From an uncultured Rikenella sp. (GTDB lineage Bacteria > Bacteroidota > Bacteroidia > Bacteroidales > Rikenellaceae): a stretch of DNA of 20,525 nucleotides. How positions within the stretch are numbered: position 1 is the stretch's first letter; each line of letters begins with the position of its first letter. A program made the position numbers and the translations under genes. Shown in pieces: positions 1 through 7,380 of this stretch. The notes below the pieces were generated by a model. It did not search any database. It was not told where the DNA came from and saw only the letters and a program-made list of their open reading frames with translations. The stretch spans positions 1 to 20,525 of the forward strand of contig NZ_CAJTMN010000034.1 in NCBI RefSeq assembly GCF_910577125.1. Reading direction: 5' to 3'.

Positions 1-85
1 AGCCGCGCGGGCCGTCGCCACCCCCGGCGTAGGCCGGCAACTCGACGGAGCTCGTTTTCGGCCTCGCTGGTTCCGACCCGACAAA
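1..85 (+). repeat. End of an interspersed structured repeat block
   Basis: No gene is visible. Positions 36-94 align with 10917-10976 in the repeat block upstream of gyrA: both contain a GCAACT..CG..G..GCTCGTTT..CGGCC core followed by TCCGACCCG and then CCCGCCCC. The block is cut by the window edge, so its full extent is unknown. An in-frame TAG at 30-32 shows that the downstream cassette is not the tail of a long gene running in from the left. Confidence 0.6.
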
Positions 86-284
86 CCCCGCCCCGGGCTA
101 CCACGACTCAGGTGAACAAAATCGATTGGGAGCACTGTACGGCGTCGGTAATTGCGGATACAGCTGGTCAGCCACCATCCATCAAATTAACGGTTTCGAT
201 TTGGACTTTCGAACAACATGGTCCGAATCCAGCTATCCGAGTCGCCGTGGTTACGGTTTTCAGTTGCGTTGCCTCTCGGAATAA
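86..284 (+). pseudogene. Cassette 1, FISUMP/DUF1566-like C-terminal fragment (65 aa)
   Basis: Reading from 87, the frame encodes 65 residues starting PAPGYHDSGE, with a central GNCGYSWSAT segment, an LDF motif and the end RRGYGFQLRCLSE followed by TAA at 282-284. The G-Y-x-W-S...L-x-F...R-G-x-G-x-x-(L/V)RC layout matches the end of FISUMP-type (Fibrobacter succinogenes major paralogous) domains seen in many Bacteroidetes surface proteins; this assignment is from memory of the family. The upstream frame closes at 30-32 and has no ATG, so this is a fragment and not a complete gene. Confidence 0.7.
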
Positions 285-300
285 ACGAAAGAGACCAACA

Positions 301-499
301 CCCCGCCCCGGGCTGCCGCGGTAGCGGCGAAGGCAAGCCAGGCGGCAGTAACAACAATGCTTGCATCTGGTCGGCAACGTCTTATGACTCGGAAGATCGC
401 TATCTGGGTATGTACTTGTATTTCGGTACGCAAGGTCTCAGTTCCTGTCACACGACGGGTCAAGCCAGCGGTCATCAGTTGCGTTGCCTCTCGGAATAA
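301..499 (+). pseudogene. Cassette 2, diverged FISUMP-like C-terminal fragment (65 aa)
   Basis: The frame from 302 gives 65 residues, PAPGCRGSGE at the start and QASGHQLRCLSE at the end, stop at 497-499. The centre reads ACIWSATSYDSEDRYLGMYLYF. It is the most aberrant copy: the usual G-Y before W-S is replaced by C-I, the R-G before the end is replaced by Q-A-S-G, and it has extra cysteines. Its length still equals that of cassettes 1, 3, 5 and 6, so no frameshift has accumulated. Confidence 0.65.
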
Positions 500-507
500 A
501 CGGAACG

Positions 508-706
508 CCCCGCCCCGGGCTTCCGCGATCCCGGACATCATGGACAATTCGGGAATGCCATATATGTCGGTAACTTCGGCTATAGCTGGTCGTCGACGGT
601 CAGCGGTACCAATGGCATGCACTTGGATTTTGGCGTGAGGTGGCTCCATCCCAGCGGCGCGCACTACCGCGCCTACGGTTTTCAGTTGCGTTGCCTCTCG
701 GAATAA
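508..706 (+). pseudogene. Cassette 3, FISUMP-like C-terminal fragment (65 aa)
   Basis: The frame from 509 gives 65 residues beginning PAPGFRDPGH, with YVGNFGYSWSSTVSGTNG and an LDF motif, ending HYRAYGFQLRCLSE and TAA at 704-706. The WSSTVSGT stretch is shared almost exactly with cassette 4 while flanking residues differ, which looks like mosaic exchange between cassettes. It has no start codon and no promoter. Confidence 0.7.
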
Positions 707-715
707 ACGAAAGAG

Positions 716-902
716 CCCCGCCCCGGGCTACCGCGATACCAATACGGGCGCGCTGAGCTACGTCGGCAACAGCGGGCACATCTGGTCTTCGACGGTCAGC
801 GGGACTGCCGGCGTGTTCTTGAGCTTCAGCACACAGTACCTTGACCCCAGTTACGTGCGCTACCGTGGCCACGGTCTTCCGTTGCGTTGCCTCTCGGAAT
901 AA
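716..902 (+). pseudogene. Cassette 4, FISUMP-like C-terminal fragment (61 aa)
   Basis: The frame from 717 gives 61 residues, PAPGYRDTNTGALSYVGNSG then HIWSSTVSGTAG, ending YRGHGLPLRCLSE with TAA at 900-902. It is four residues shorter than the other five cassettes, an in-frame difference near the start of the variable interior. It closes the array. The following 48 bp resemble the sequence after cassette 6. Confidence 0.7.
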
Positions 903-969
903 ACGGTGCCGACGGGCACTCCGAAATAGCAGCCGCTACCCCAATAACGCAGCCTCCACCCCCCAAAAG

Positions 970-2535
970 CTACCCCCAATAACCGGCTACCTCCGATCTT
1001 TTACCCAGATATTTGTTCCGAATGATCTCCGCGATCGGAATGTTCCGGATTTTGCTCTCCAGCCACGAAATGATGTCCAGATAGAAGAACGGACGCCGCT
1101 CGTACGGGTGATTCTCGAACGGTTTGAGCCGCTCGTAGAGCCGCACCAGCTCCCCCCTGAAATCCGACGCATACGTGTGCGGAATCCGTTTGAGGAACGT
1201 GATAATCTCATGCTGCACCGCGTGCATGTCGTTCATCTTCACCACGAAAGCATAGACATTCCGGATCTGGTACTCCAGCGAATAGTCCTCCCCCGCCTCG
1301 TACGACGCGATCAGGTGGAGAATCCGCGCAAAGACCTGCAAATCGCACCGGAACTGCGGATTCGGAATCGAGATGATGCGGTGCAGGTAGCTCATGCAGC
1401 GTTTGTAGTCCCCGTTCCCGAAATACATACACGCCACCTTGTAGGCCAGCAGCATCAGGTGATGTTCGTCCACATACCGTCCGTACGCACGCACGAACTC
1501 GTCCACCCGCTCCGCCAGTTCGATCCCCTCGGCAAAGCTCCCCTCCAGAAAGTGGAGATTGATTTTCGCCTGCAGCAGACAGAGGTTCGACAGAATCGTC
1601 AGATTCTCCGTCATCGGCACCACCTGAGCCAGCTCCCGTTCGAACTTCGCGATCGCATCGGCCATCCGGTCGTGCCGCCGCGTCATGAACAACACATCCA
1701 GCAGCCGCGCCACCGCCCGCACATAGAGATCGTAGTAGACCGCCCGCTGATCCGGCCGCTCGTCGAACAGCCCCACCCACCGCCGCGCATAACGGTAACA
1801 CATCACGAAATCGTGCCGGATATAGTGGTACCACATCCGCGCCTGATAGAGGTAGAGCCGCTCGTGGAAGCTCATCCCCCGGTCGTCGAACGCCTCCAGC
1901 CGTTCGCGGAAAAAATCGGTCACCATCTTCCGGTCCTTCTCGCTGCGGACATACCCCAGCTGAAGATTCAGCCCGTAGAGCTGCACCGAGAGGTTCGACA
2001 GCTGGTTGATATTGGCGATCCGTTCGGCCAGCATCCTCGCCTGGTTGCTCAGCTCCTCCGCCCGGCTCGTCGTGCTGCGCTGCATGAAGATCGACTCGAT
2101 CCGCTTCTCGAACTCCACGATCTCCAGCGCGAGCGTAAACTTCTGTGCATCGAGCGCCTGCCGTTTGGCCCGGTCCAGCATCGTCAGCGCCTGCCGGAAC
2201 ATACTCTTGTCGTACAACACCCGCGCGAAATCGATCGTCTCGCGAATCTCCATCACCTCCACATGCTGGACATTCAGCAGCCGGATGCTGACCAGAATCT
2301 GGCGGTAGAGATAAGCCTTCATATTGGGCAGCTGCTCCTTCCTGATCCCCGTTTTTTTGAGCACCCGAGCCTCGTCGTACTCCTCCATCGCATCCAGCGC
2401 GTCGAACAACGTCACGAACTTCGCCCCCCCGTTTCCCGCATTGCGCCGGGCATACAGGCGGAAATTCCGTTTTTCCGCCTTGCTCATACTCCTCACCAGC
2501 TCGAACACCGCCTCCTGCCTTTTACTCGTCATCAT
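970..2535 (-). CDS. Conserved helical (TPR-like) protein of unknown function
   Basis: The 521-residue protein starts at the ATG at 2535 (M-M-T-S-K-R-Q); a longer reading upstream would cross the -7 box, so this start is preferred. No signal peptide or membrane segment is visible. The sequence is almost wholly amphipathic helix rich in Arg, Leu, Tyr and Ala, with repeat-like pieces such as FRQALTMLDRAKRQALDAQK near residues 120-140 and GNGDYKRCMSYLHRII near 375-390, as in divergent TPR proteins. I recognise the type as a Bacteroidetes cytoplasmic hypothetical protein but know no function. It is transcribed divergently from purM, separated by 136 bp holding both -7 boxes, and its 3' end faces cassette array I. 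Confidence 0.8.
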   Translation of the reverse strand: MMTSKRQEAVFELVRSMSKAEKRNFRLYARRNAGNGGAKFVTLFDALDAMEEYDEARVLKKTGIRKEQLPNMKAYLYRQILVSIRLLNVQHVEVMEIRETIDFARVLYDKSMFRQALTMLDRAKRQALDAQKFTLALEIVEFEKRIESIFMQRSTTSRAEELSNQARMLAERIANINQLSNLSVQLYGLNLQLGYVRSEKDRKMVTDFFRERLEAFDDRGMSFHERLYLYQARMWYHYIRHDFVMCYRYARRWVGLFDERPDQRAVYYDLYVRAVARLLDVLFMTRRHDRMADAIAKFERELAQVVPMTENLTILSNLCLLQAKINLHFLEGSFAEGIELAERVDEFVRAYGRYVDEHHLMLLAYKVACMYFGNGDYKRCMSYLHRIISIPNPQFRCDLQVFARILHLIASYEAGEDYSLEYQIRNVYAFVVKMNDMHAVQHEIITFLKRIPHTYASDFRGELVRLYERLKPFENHPYERRPFFYLDIISWLESKIRNIPIAEIIRNKYLGKRSEVAGYWG

Positions 2536-2559
2536 GTGTGAATCATCGGTTTCCTCGAA

Positions 2560-2567
2560 CAAAGATA
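2560..2567 (-). promoter_or_regulatory. Putative -7 box of the TPR-like gene
   Basis: The minus strand reads TATCTTTG, a full match to the Bacteroidetes TAnnTTTG element, 24 bases before the start codon at 2535. The nearest TTTG upstream (2596-2593) is 25 bases away, longer than the usual 19-21, so the -33 element is weak or absent. Confidence 0.55.
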
Positions 2568-2633
2568 CCCAAAATTCCCCCTCGCCCCACCACAAAGAGC
2601 ACCCGACACGGCACGAAAACCAAAAAAAATGAA

Positions 2634-2641
2634 TAACTTTG
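2634..2641 (+). promoter_or_regulatory. Putative -7 box of purM
   Basis: TAACTTTG matches the Bacteroidetes TAnnTTTG consensus and lies 30 bases before the ATG at 2672. No good TTTG -33 element is seen at the expected distance. The box overlaps a possible in-frame TTG start at 2639, which argues against that start. Confidence 0.5.
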
Positions 2642-2671
2642 CCGACATCAAAAAAACACGGCACACTCGCG

Positions 2672-3898
2672 ATGGCAGACCACTCCCGTTACGCAGGCCG
2701 CGGCGTCTCGTCCGGTAAGGAAGACGTCCACAAGGCGATCCGAAACATCGACAAAGGGCTCTTCGACAAAGCATTCTGCAAAGTCGTGCCCGACTACTTC
2801 ACCGGCAGCGCGGAACACTGTCTGGCCATGCATGCAGACGGGGCGGGAACCAAGTCTTCGCTCGCCTACATGTACTGGCGCGAGACCGGCGACCTCGGCG
2901 TGTGGAAAGGGGTGGCACAGGACGCCGTCGTGATGAACACCGACGACCTGCTCTGCATCGGCGCCACCGACAACATCCTCCTCTCCTCGACCATCGGACG
3001 GAACAAACGCCTGATTCCGGGCGAAGTCATCTCCGCCATCATCAACGGCACCGAGGAGTTTCTCCAGACCTTGCGCGACTACGGCGTGAACATCCGCTCC
3101 ACGGGCGGCGAGACGGCGGACGTGGGCGACCTCGTGCGAACCATCATCGTGGACTCGACCGTGACCGCGCGGATGCGGCGCGACGAAGTGATCACCAACG
3201 ACCGGATCGCGCCGGGGTGCGTGATCGTAGGGCTCGCCTCGTTCGGGCAAGCCAGGTACGAGACGAGCTATAACGGGGGGATGGGGAGCAACGGCCTGAC
3301 CTCGGCGCGGCACGACGTGTTCGGCAAACGGATGGCCGAGCGGTACCCGGAATCTTATGACGGGGGGATACCGGCAGACCTGGTATACACCGGCTCGTTC
3401 GGGCTGACCGATCCCGTGCCGGCGGCTTATCAGCGCAACGGATATACCGTGCCGGCGGATATGGACATGGGTCGCCTCGTGCTGTCGCCCACCCGAACCT
3501 ATGCTCCGGTCATCACACGCATTCTCAACGAAATAGGACGGAAGCACATCTGCGGCATGATCCACTGCACGGGCGGGGCGCAGACCAAGATTCTGCATTT
3601 TGCCAATAACGGACTCCATATTATAAAGGACAACCTGCTGCCCGTGCCGCCTCTGTTCGCCGCCATCCAGGAACAGTCGGGAACACCGTGGGAAGAGATG
3701 TACAAAGTCTTCAACATGGGACACCGGATGGAGATTTACGTACTGCCGGAGGTGGCCGAGACCATTTTAGGCATCGCCCGCGAACTGGGCATCGACGCAC
3801 AGGTGGTGGGACGCGTCGAAGCATTGGCCGATGCCTCGGCACCGGCCCGGCTCGACGTGACCGGCGCCGACGGCACCGTCTACCGGTACGGCAAATAG
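2672..3898 (+). CDS. purM: Phosphoribosylformylglycinamidine cyclo-ligase (AIR synthase)
   Basis: PurM closes the imidazole ring of 5-aminoimidazole ribotide from FGAM with ATP, the fifth step of purine synthesis, in the cytoplasm. The 408-residue product begins MADHSRYAGRGVSSGKEDVH and carries the family segments HADGAGTKSS (about 54-63), MNTDDLLCIGATDNIL (about 88-103), TGGETADVGDLVRT (about 144-157), NGGMGSNGLTSARH and, near the end, CTGGAQTKILHF and VFNMGHRMEIYV. It is longer than the roughly 345 residues of the E. coli enzyme and matches the longer Bacteroidetes form. The ATG at 2672 is chosen over an in-frame TTG at 2639 that lies in the -7 box. nqrA starts 37 bases downstream, so read-through is possible. 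Confidence 0.93.
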   Translation: MADHSRYAGRGVSSGKEDVHKAIRNIDKGLFDKAFCKVVPDYFTGSAEHCLAMHADGAGTKSSLAYMYWRETGDLGVWKGVAQDAVVMNTDDLLCIGATDNILLSSTIGRNKRLIPGEVISAIINGTEEFLQTLRDYGVNIRSTGGETADVGDLVRTIIVDSTVTARMRRDEVITNDRIAPGCVIVGLASFGQARYETSYNGGMGSNGLTSARHDVFGKRMAERYPESYDGGIPADLVYTGSFGLTDPVPAAYQRNGYTVPADMDMGRLVLSPTRTYAPVITRILNEIGRKHICGMIHCTGGAQTKILHFANNGLHIIKDNLLPVPPLFAAIQEQSGTPWEEMYKVFNMGHRMEIYVLPEVAETILGIARELGIDAQVVGRVEALADASAPARLDVTGADGTVYRYGK

Positions 3899-3935
3899 CA
3901 CATCTTTCAAGGACAACAATCATTCAATCACCCAT

Positions 3936-5312
3936 ATGTCGAAAGTAATCAAACTACGCAAAGGTCTCGACATCAACCTCGTCGGCGCCGCCGAGCGCGT
4001 GCTGACGAAAGGGGGCGACGCCCCCGGCTATGCGTTAGTGCCGAGCCACTACCGCGGCGTGACCCCCAAGCTGCTGGTCAAAGTCGGCGACAAGGTCAAG
4101 GCCGGGAGTCCGCTCTTCTTCTCGAAAGAGCATCCCGAAGTGCTCTTCACCTCGCCCGTCAGCGGCGAAGTGAGCGCCGTCAACCGCGGCGAAAAACGTA
4201 AAATCCTCAGCATCGTGGTACGGCCCGACGGCGAACGGCAGAGCGAACAGTTCGACACCTGCCCCCTCGCCGACCTCACCCGCGAACGGATCAAAGAAAC
4301 CTTGCTGCGGGCAGGCTTCTGGCCCATGCTCGTGCAGCGTCCGTTCGGCGTGATCGCCGACACCGCAGCGACCCCGAAAGCCATCTTCATCTCGGGGCTC
4401 GACACCGCACCGCTCGCACCGGAACTCAACTTCCTCGTGCAGGATCAGGGCGAACACCTGATCGCCGGCCTCGAAGTGCTCAAGAAACTGACCGACGGCA
4501 AAGTCCACCTCACCGTAGGGACGGACACCACCGCAGGCGTGCTCAGCCGGATCAAACAGGCAGAGATTCACCACATCGAAGGGCCGCACCCGGCGGGGAA
4601 CGTCGGCGTACAGATCGCCCACATCGATCCGATCAATAAAGGCGACGTCGTCTGGACAGTCGAACTGCAGCACGTGGCCATGATCGGGCGGCTCTTCCTG
4701 ACCGGAACGGTGGACATGACCAAGATCGTGGCCCTGACCGGATCGGAAGTCGTGAAACCCAGATACTTCAAAGTCATCAGCGGCGCCCTGATCTCCTCGA
4801 TCACCGACGGGAACCTGCGTCCTCAGGATGCCGGCGAAGAGCGCGGCGTGCGCATCATCAGCGGCAACCCGCTCACCGGCATCAAAGTCGAGCCGAATGA
4901 CATCGAAGGCTACCTCGGCTTCTACCACAACCAGGTCACCGTCATTCCGGAAGGCAACAAATACGAATTCCTCGGGTGGGCCATGCCCCGGATCAACAAA
5001 TTCTCCGCCTCGCACAGCTACTTCTCGTGGATGTTCCCCAAGAAACGGTACAACCTCGACACCAACCTGAACGGCGGGCCGCGGGCATTCGTCCAGACGG
5101 GGATTTACGACAAGGTATTGCCGATGAACATCTACCCGCTCTACCTCATCAAAGCAGTCATGGCCGGCGACATCGACAAGATGGAGAACCTCGGGATCTA
5201 CGAAGTTCTGGAAGAAGACCTCGCCCTGTGCGAATTTATCGACCCCTCGAAAAACGAGTGGCAGGCCACCCTGAGCCGGGGGATCGACCTGATGATCAAA
5301 GAACTCAACTAA
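3936..5312 (+). CDS. nqrA: Na+-translocating NADH:quinone reductase subunit A
   Basis: NqrA is the peripheral subunit of the six-part Na+-NQR complex, which couples NADH oxidation and quinone reduction to sodium export. The 458-residue protein starts MSKVIKLRKGLDINLVG, has the lipoyl-like segment VGDKVKAGSPLFFSKEHPEV followed by TSPVSGEV (about 50-85), and the central VTVGTDTTAG-like and HIEGPHPAGNVGVQIAHIDP segments typical of the family. There is no transmembrane helix. It is the first gene of an nqrABCDEF cluster with gaps of 12, 19, -1, 45 and 19 bases, all on the plus strand, consistent with one operon. Confidence 0.95.
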   Translation: MSKVIKLRKGLDINLVGAAERVLTKGGDAPGYALVPSHYRGVTPKLLVKVGDKVKAGSPLFFSKEHPEVLFTSPVSGEVSAVNRGEKRKILSIVVRPDGERQSEQFDTCPLADLTRERIKETLLRAGFWPMLVQRPFGVIADTAATPKAIFISGLDTAPLAPELNFLVQDQGEHLIAGLEVLKKLTDGKVHLTVGTDTTAGVLSRIKQAEIHHIEGPHPAGNVGVQIAHIDPINKGDVVWTVELQHVAMIGRLFLTGTVDMTKIVALTGSEVVKPRYFKVISGALISSITDGNLRPQDAGEERGVRIISGNPLTGIKVEPNDIEGYLGFYHNQVTVIPEGNKYEFLGWAMPRINKFSASHSYFSWMFPKKRYNLDTNLNGGPRAFVQTGIYDKVLPMNIYPLYLIKAVMAGDIDKMENLGIYEVLEEDLALCEFIDPSKNEWQATLSRGIDLMIKELN

Positions 5313-5324
5313 GCCGCACACCGT

Positions 5325-6530
5325 ATGAAAGGATTACGACACTATCTGAACAAGATAAAGCCCAACTTCGAACCGGGCGGAAAATACGGTCGGTTCGCCT
5401 CGACCTTCGAGGCCTTCGAATCGTTCCTCTACGTGCCGAACACCGTCACCCGGAAAGGAGCGCACATCCGCGACGCCATGGACCTCAAACGCACCATGAC
5501 CGTCGTGATCGTCGCCCTGCTCCCGGCCCTGCTGTTCGGGATGTTCAACATCGGATACCAGCATAACCTGGCTTTAGGACTGACGCTTTCCGACGTCTCC
5601 GTATGGTCGAACTTCTGGTTCGGCTTCCTCAAAGTGCTGCCGATTATCGTGGTGGCATATGTGGTGGGGCTTGGCATCGAATTTATCTTCGCCGAGATTC
5701 GGCATGAGGAGGTCAATGAAGGTTTCCTGGTGAGCGGTTTGTTGATTCCGATGATTATGCCGGTGGACTGTCCGCTGTGGATCGTGGCCGTGGCGACCGC
5801 ATTCGCGGTTGTTGTGGGCAAGGAGATGTTCGGCGGCACCGGGATGAACATCTTCAACCCGGCTTTGCTCGCGCGGGCATTTATCTTCTTCGCCTATCCG
5901 ACCGCCATTTCGGGGAACGAAGTGTGGGTCGCCGGGCTGAAAAACGCATCCGCATCGGGGATGCAGCTGGTCGACGGATATTCCGGAGCTACCCCGCTGA
6001 GCGACGCTGCCGCAGCTCTGTCCAATGGAGCTCAGTCCATTGACTGGAGCATGGGGACTACCCCGATCGACTGGTTCTACGGCCTGATCCCCGGCTCGAT
6101 CGGAGAGACCTCGACACTGGCCATACTGATCGGAGCGTTTATTCTGATCTGGACAGGAGTCGGCTCGTGGCGCATCATGGTCTCCTGCGTAGCAGGGGGA
6201 TTAGTGATGGGAGGGATATTCAACCTCATCGGCGCCAACGTCATGATGGACATTCCGGCTTGGTATCATTTGATTATCGGCGGGTTCGCGTTCGGCACGG
6301 TATTTATGGCCACCGACCCGGTGACCGCAGCCCAGACCGACCGCGGGAAATGGATCTACGGATTCCTGATCGGCGTACTCTGCGTGCTGACCCGCGTGCT
6401 CAACCCCGGCTATCCGGAAGGGATGATGCTCGCCATCCTCTTTATGAACGCCATGGCGCCGCTGATCGACTACTACGTCGTACAGGGGAACATCAAACGC
6501 CGCCTGAAACGGGCCAAAGTCAACGCGTAA
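5325..6530 (+). CDS. nqrB: Na+-translocating NADH:quinone reductase subunit B
   Basis: NqrB is the large integral membrane subunit that carries covalently bound FMN, riboflavin and the sodium path. The 401-residue sequence has an N-terminal cytoplasmic part (about 1-55), then many hydrophobic helices beginning with TMTVVIVALLPALLFGMFNI. The flavinylation motif GYSGATPL places the FMN-linked threonine at residue 223 (codon at 5991-5993), equivalent to the SGAT threonine of Vibrio NqrB. MFGGTGMNIFNPALLARAF is a conserved family segment. It follows nqrA by 12 bases. Confidence 0.95.
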   Translation: MKGLRHYLNKIKPNFEPGGKYGRFASTFEAFESFLYVPNTVTRKGAHIRDAMDLKRTMTVVIVALLPALLFGMFNIGYQHNLALGLTLSDVSVWSNFWFGFLKVLPIIVVAYVVGLGIEFIFAEIRHEEVNEGFLVSGLLIPMIMPVDCPLWIVAVATAFAVVVGKEMFGGTGMNIFNPALLARAFIFFAYPTAISGNEVWVAGLKNASASGMQLVDGYSGATPLSDAAAALSNGAQSIDWSMGTTPIDWFYGLIPGSIGETSTLAILIGAFILIWTGVGSWRIMVSCVAGGLVMGGIFNLIGANVMMDIPAWYHLIIGGFAFGTVFMATDPVTAAQTDRGKWIYGFLIGVLCVLTRVLNPGYPEGMMLAILFMNAMAPLIDYYVVQGNIKRRLKRAKVNA

Positions 6531-6549
6531 CACCACTACTACCGAAACC

Positions 6550-7380
6550 ATGAACAAGCAAAGCAACACATATATCGTCACCTACGCGACCATCCTCGTG
6601 GTGATCGTCGCCACGGTGCTCTCCTTTGCCGCCATCGAGCTGCAACCCATGCAGCAGGCCAACGTCAAGACCGAAAAGATGGGCGCCATTCTGAACGCCA
6701 TCGGCGCAGGCGAAGGAGCCGACGCCGCGGCGGACAAGAACAGCTATGTGGCCGGAGAATTCGCCAAATACATTACCGGCGCCTTCTTCGTCGACTCCAC
6801 CGGCCGCGTGAGCGAAGCACCCGTCGAAGAGGTGCTCGCCTCGTTGAACAACCTGCCCGCCGTGTTTGCGGCCAGAACCGCCATGCCGGTATTCGTCGCC
6901 ACCTCGTCGGAAAACGCGAAAGAGTACGTCGTTCCGGTGACCGGCAAAGGACTCTGGGGGCCGGTTTGGGGCTATATCGCCCTGAACGCAGACTGCAACA
7001 CCATCGAAGGAGCCGTCTTCGACCACAAGAGCGAAACCCCGGGGCTCGGGGCGGAAATCGCCACCAAACCCTTCCAGAACCAGTTCATCGACAAACAAAT
7101 CTTTAACAAAGAAGGACTCTTCGTCTCCATCGACCTCCTGAAAGGCAAAGGCTCGTCGGCAGGAAATCCGTACGCCGTGGACGCCATCTCGGGCGGCACC
7201 CTGACCTCCAATGGCGTGAAAGCCATGCTCTTCACCTGTCTGGGCGACTACGAACCCTTCTTCCGCAGCGTGCAGACCGCAGCCGAACCGGCGGTCGACA
7301 CCATCGCGACCGACACTTTAGCGACGGACAGCTTGACGACCGTCCCGACCGATACCCTTACGAAAGGAGGAGCCAAATAA
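6550..7380 (+). CDS. nqrC: Na+-translocating NADH:quinone reductase subunit C
   Basis: NqrC has one N-terminal membrane helix (about residues 8-30, YIVTYATILVVIVATVLSFA) and an extracytoplasmic flavoprotein domain. The segment GLWGPVWGYIALN and PGLGAEI are characteristic. The covalent FMN site is DAISGGTLTSNGV, with the acceptor threonine at residue 217; the usual alanine before it is glycine here. The last 40 residues are a low-complexity tail rich in Thr, Asp and Ala with repeated T-D-T-L units, not part of the usual core. The TAA stop shares its last base with the nqrD ATG (TAATG), suggesting translational coupling. Confidence 0.93.
   Translation: MNKQSNTYIVTYATILVVIVATVLSFAAIELQPMQQANVKTEKMGAILNAIGAGEGADAAADKNSYVAGEFAKYITGAFFVDSTGRVSEAPVEEVLASLNNLPAVFAARTAMPVFVATSSENAKEYVVPVTGKGLWGPVWGYIALNADCNTIEGAVFDHKSETPGLGAEIATKPFQNQFIDKQIFNKEGLFVSIDLLKGKGSSAGNPYAVDAISGGTLTSNGVKAMLFTCLGDYEPFFRSVQTAAEPAVDTIATDTLATDSLTTVPTDTLTKGGAK

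Larger units (their letters stand above)
86..902 (+). repeat. Tandem array I: four 3' gene-fragment cassettes
   Basis: Four direct repeats of about 200 bp each begin with the same 14 bp (CCCCGCCCCGGGCT) and end with the same 24 bp, which encode LRCLSE-stop and continue into AAAC. Stops are at 282, 497, 704 and 900. Spacers between a stop and the next cassette are only 8-17 bp. Ends are near-invariant while the 140-150 bp interior is strongly diverged but remains open in one frame. There is no start codon, promoter or ribosome site for any unit. The array faces the minus-strand TPR gene. It is best read as silent donor fragments for a gene located elsewhere; simple decay of a tandem duplication is the alternative. 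Confidence 0.8.

Noticed and set aside
86..902. Diversity-generating retroelement (template and variable repeats)
   Set aside because: The domain type would fit, but differences between cassettes are not confined to adenines, include whole-core replacement, and no reverse transcriptase is present in the window.
86..902. CRISPR array
   Set aside because: Units are about 200 bp with open reading frames and coding ends; repeats and spacers do not have CRISPR sizes and no cas gene is present.
841..2541. 566-codon open frame opposite the TPR-like gene
   Set aside because: It is antisense to a gene with a good promoter and coherent helical protein; its translation is rich in Arg, His, Pro and Leu with no domain, a usual shadow in GC-rich DNA.
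4035..5321. 428-codon open frame opposite nqrA, and a similar one at 11614-13314 opposite gyrA
   Set aside because: Both are exact antisense shadows of well recognised genes with low-complexity Val/Asp/Phe/His composition and no family resemblance.
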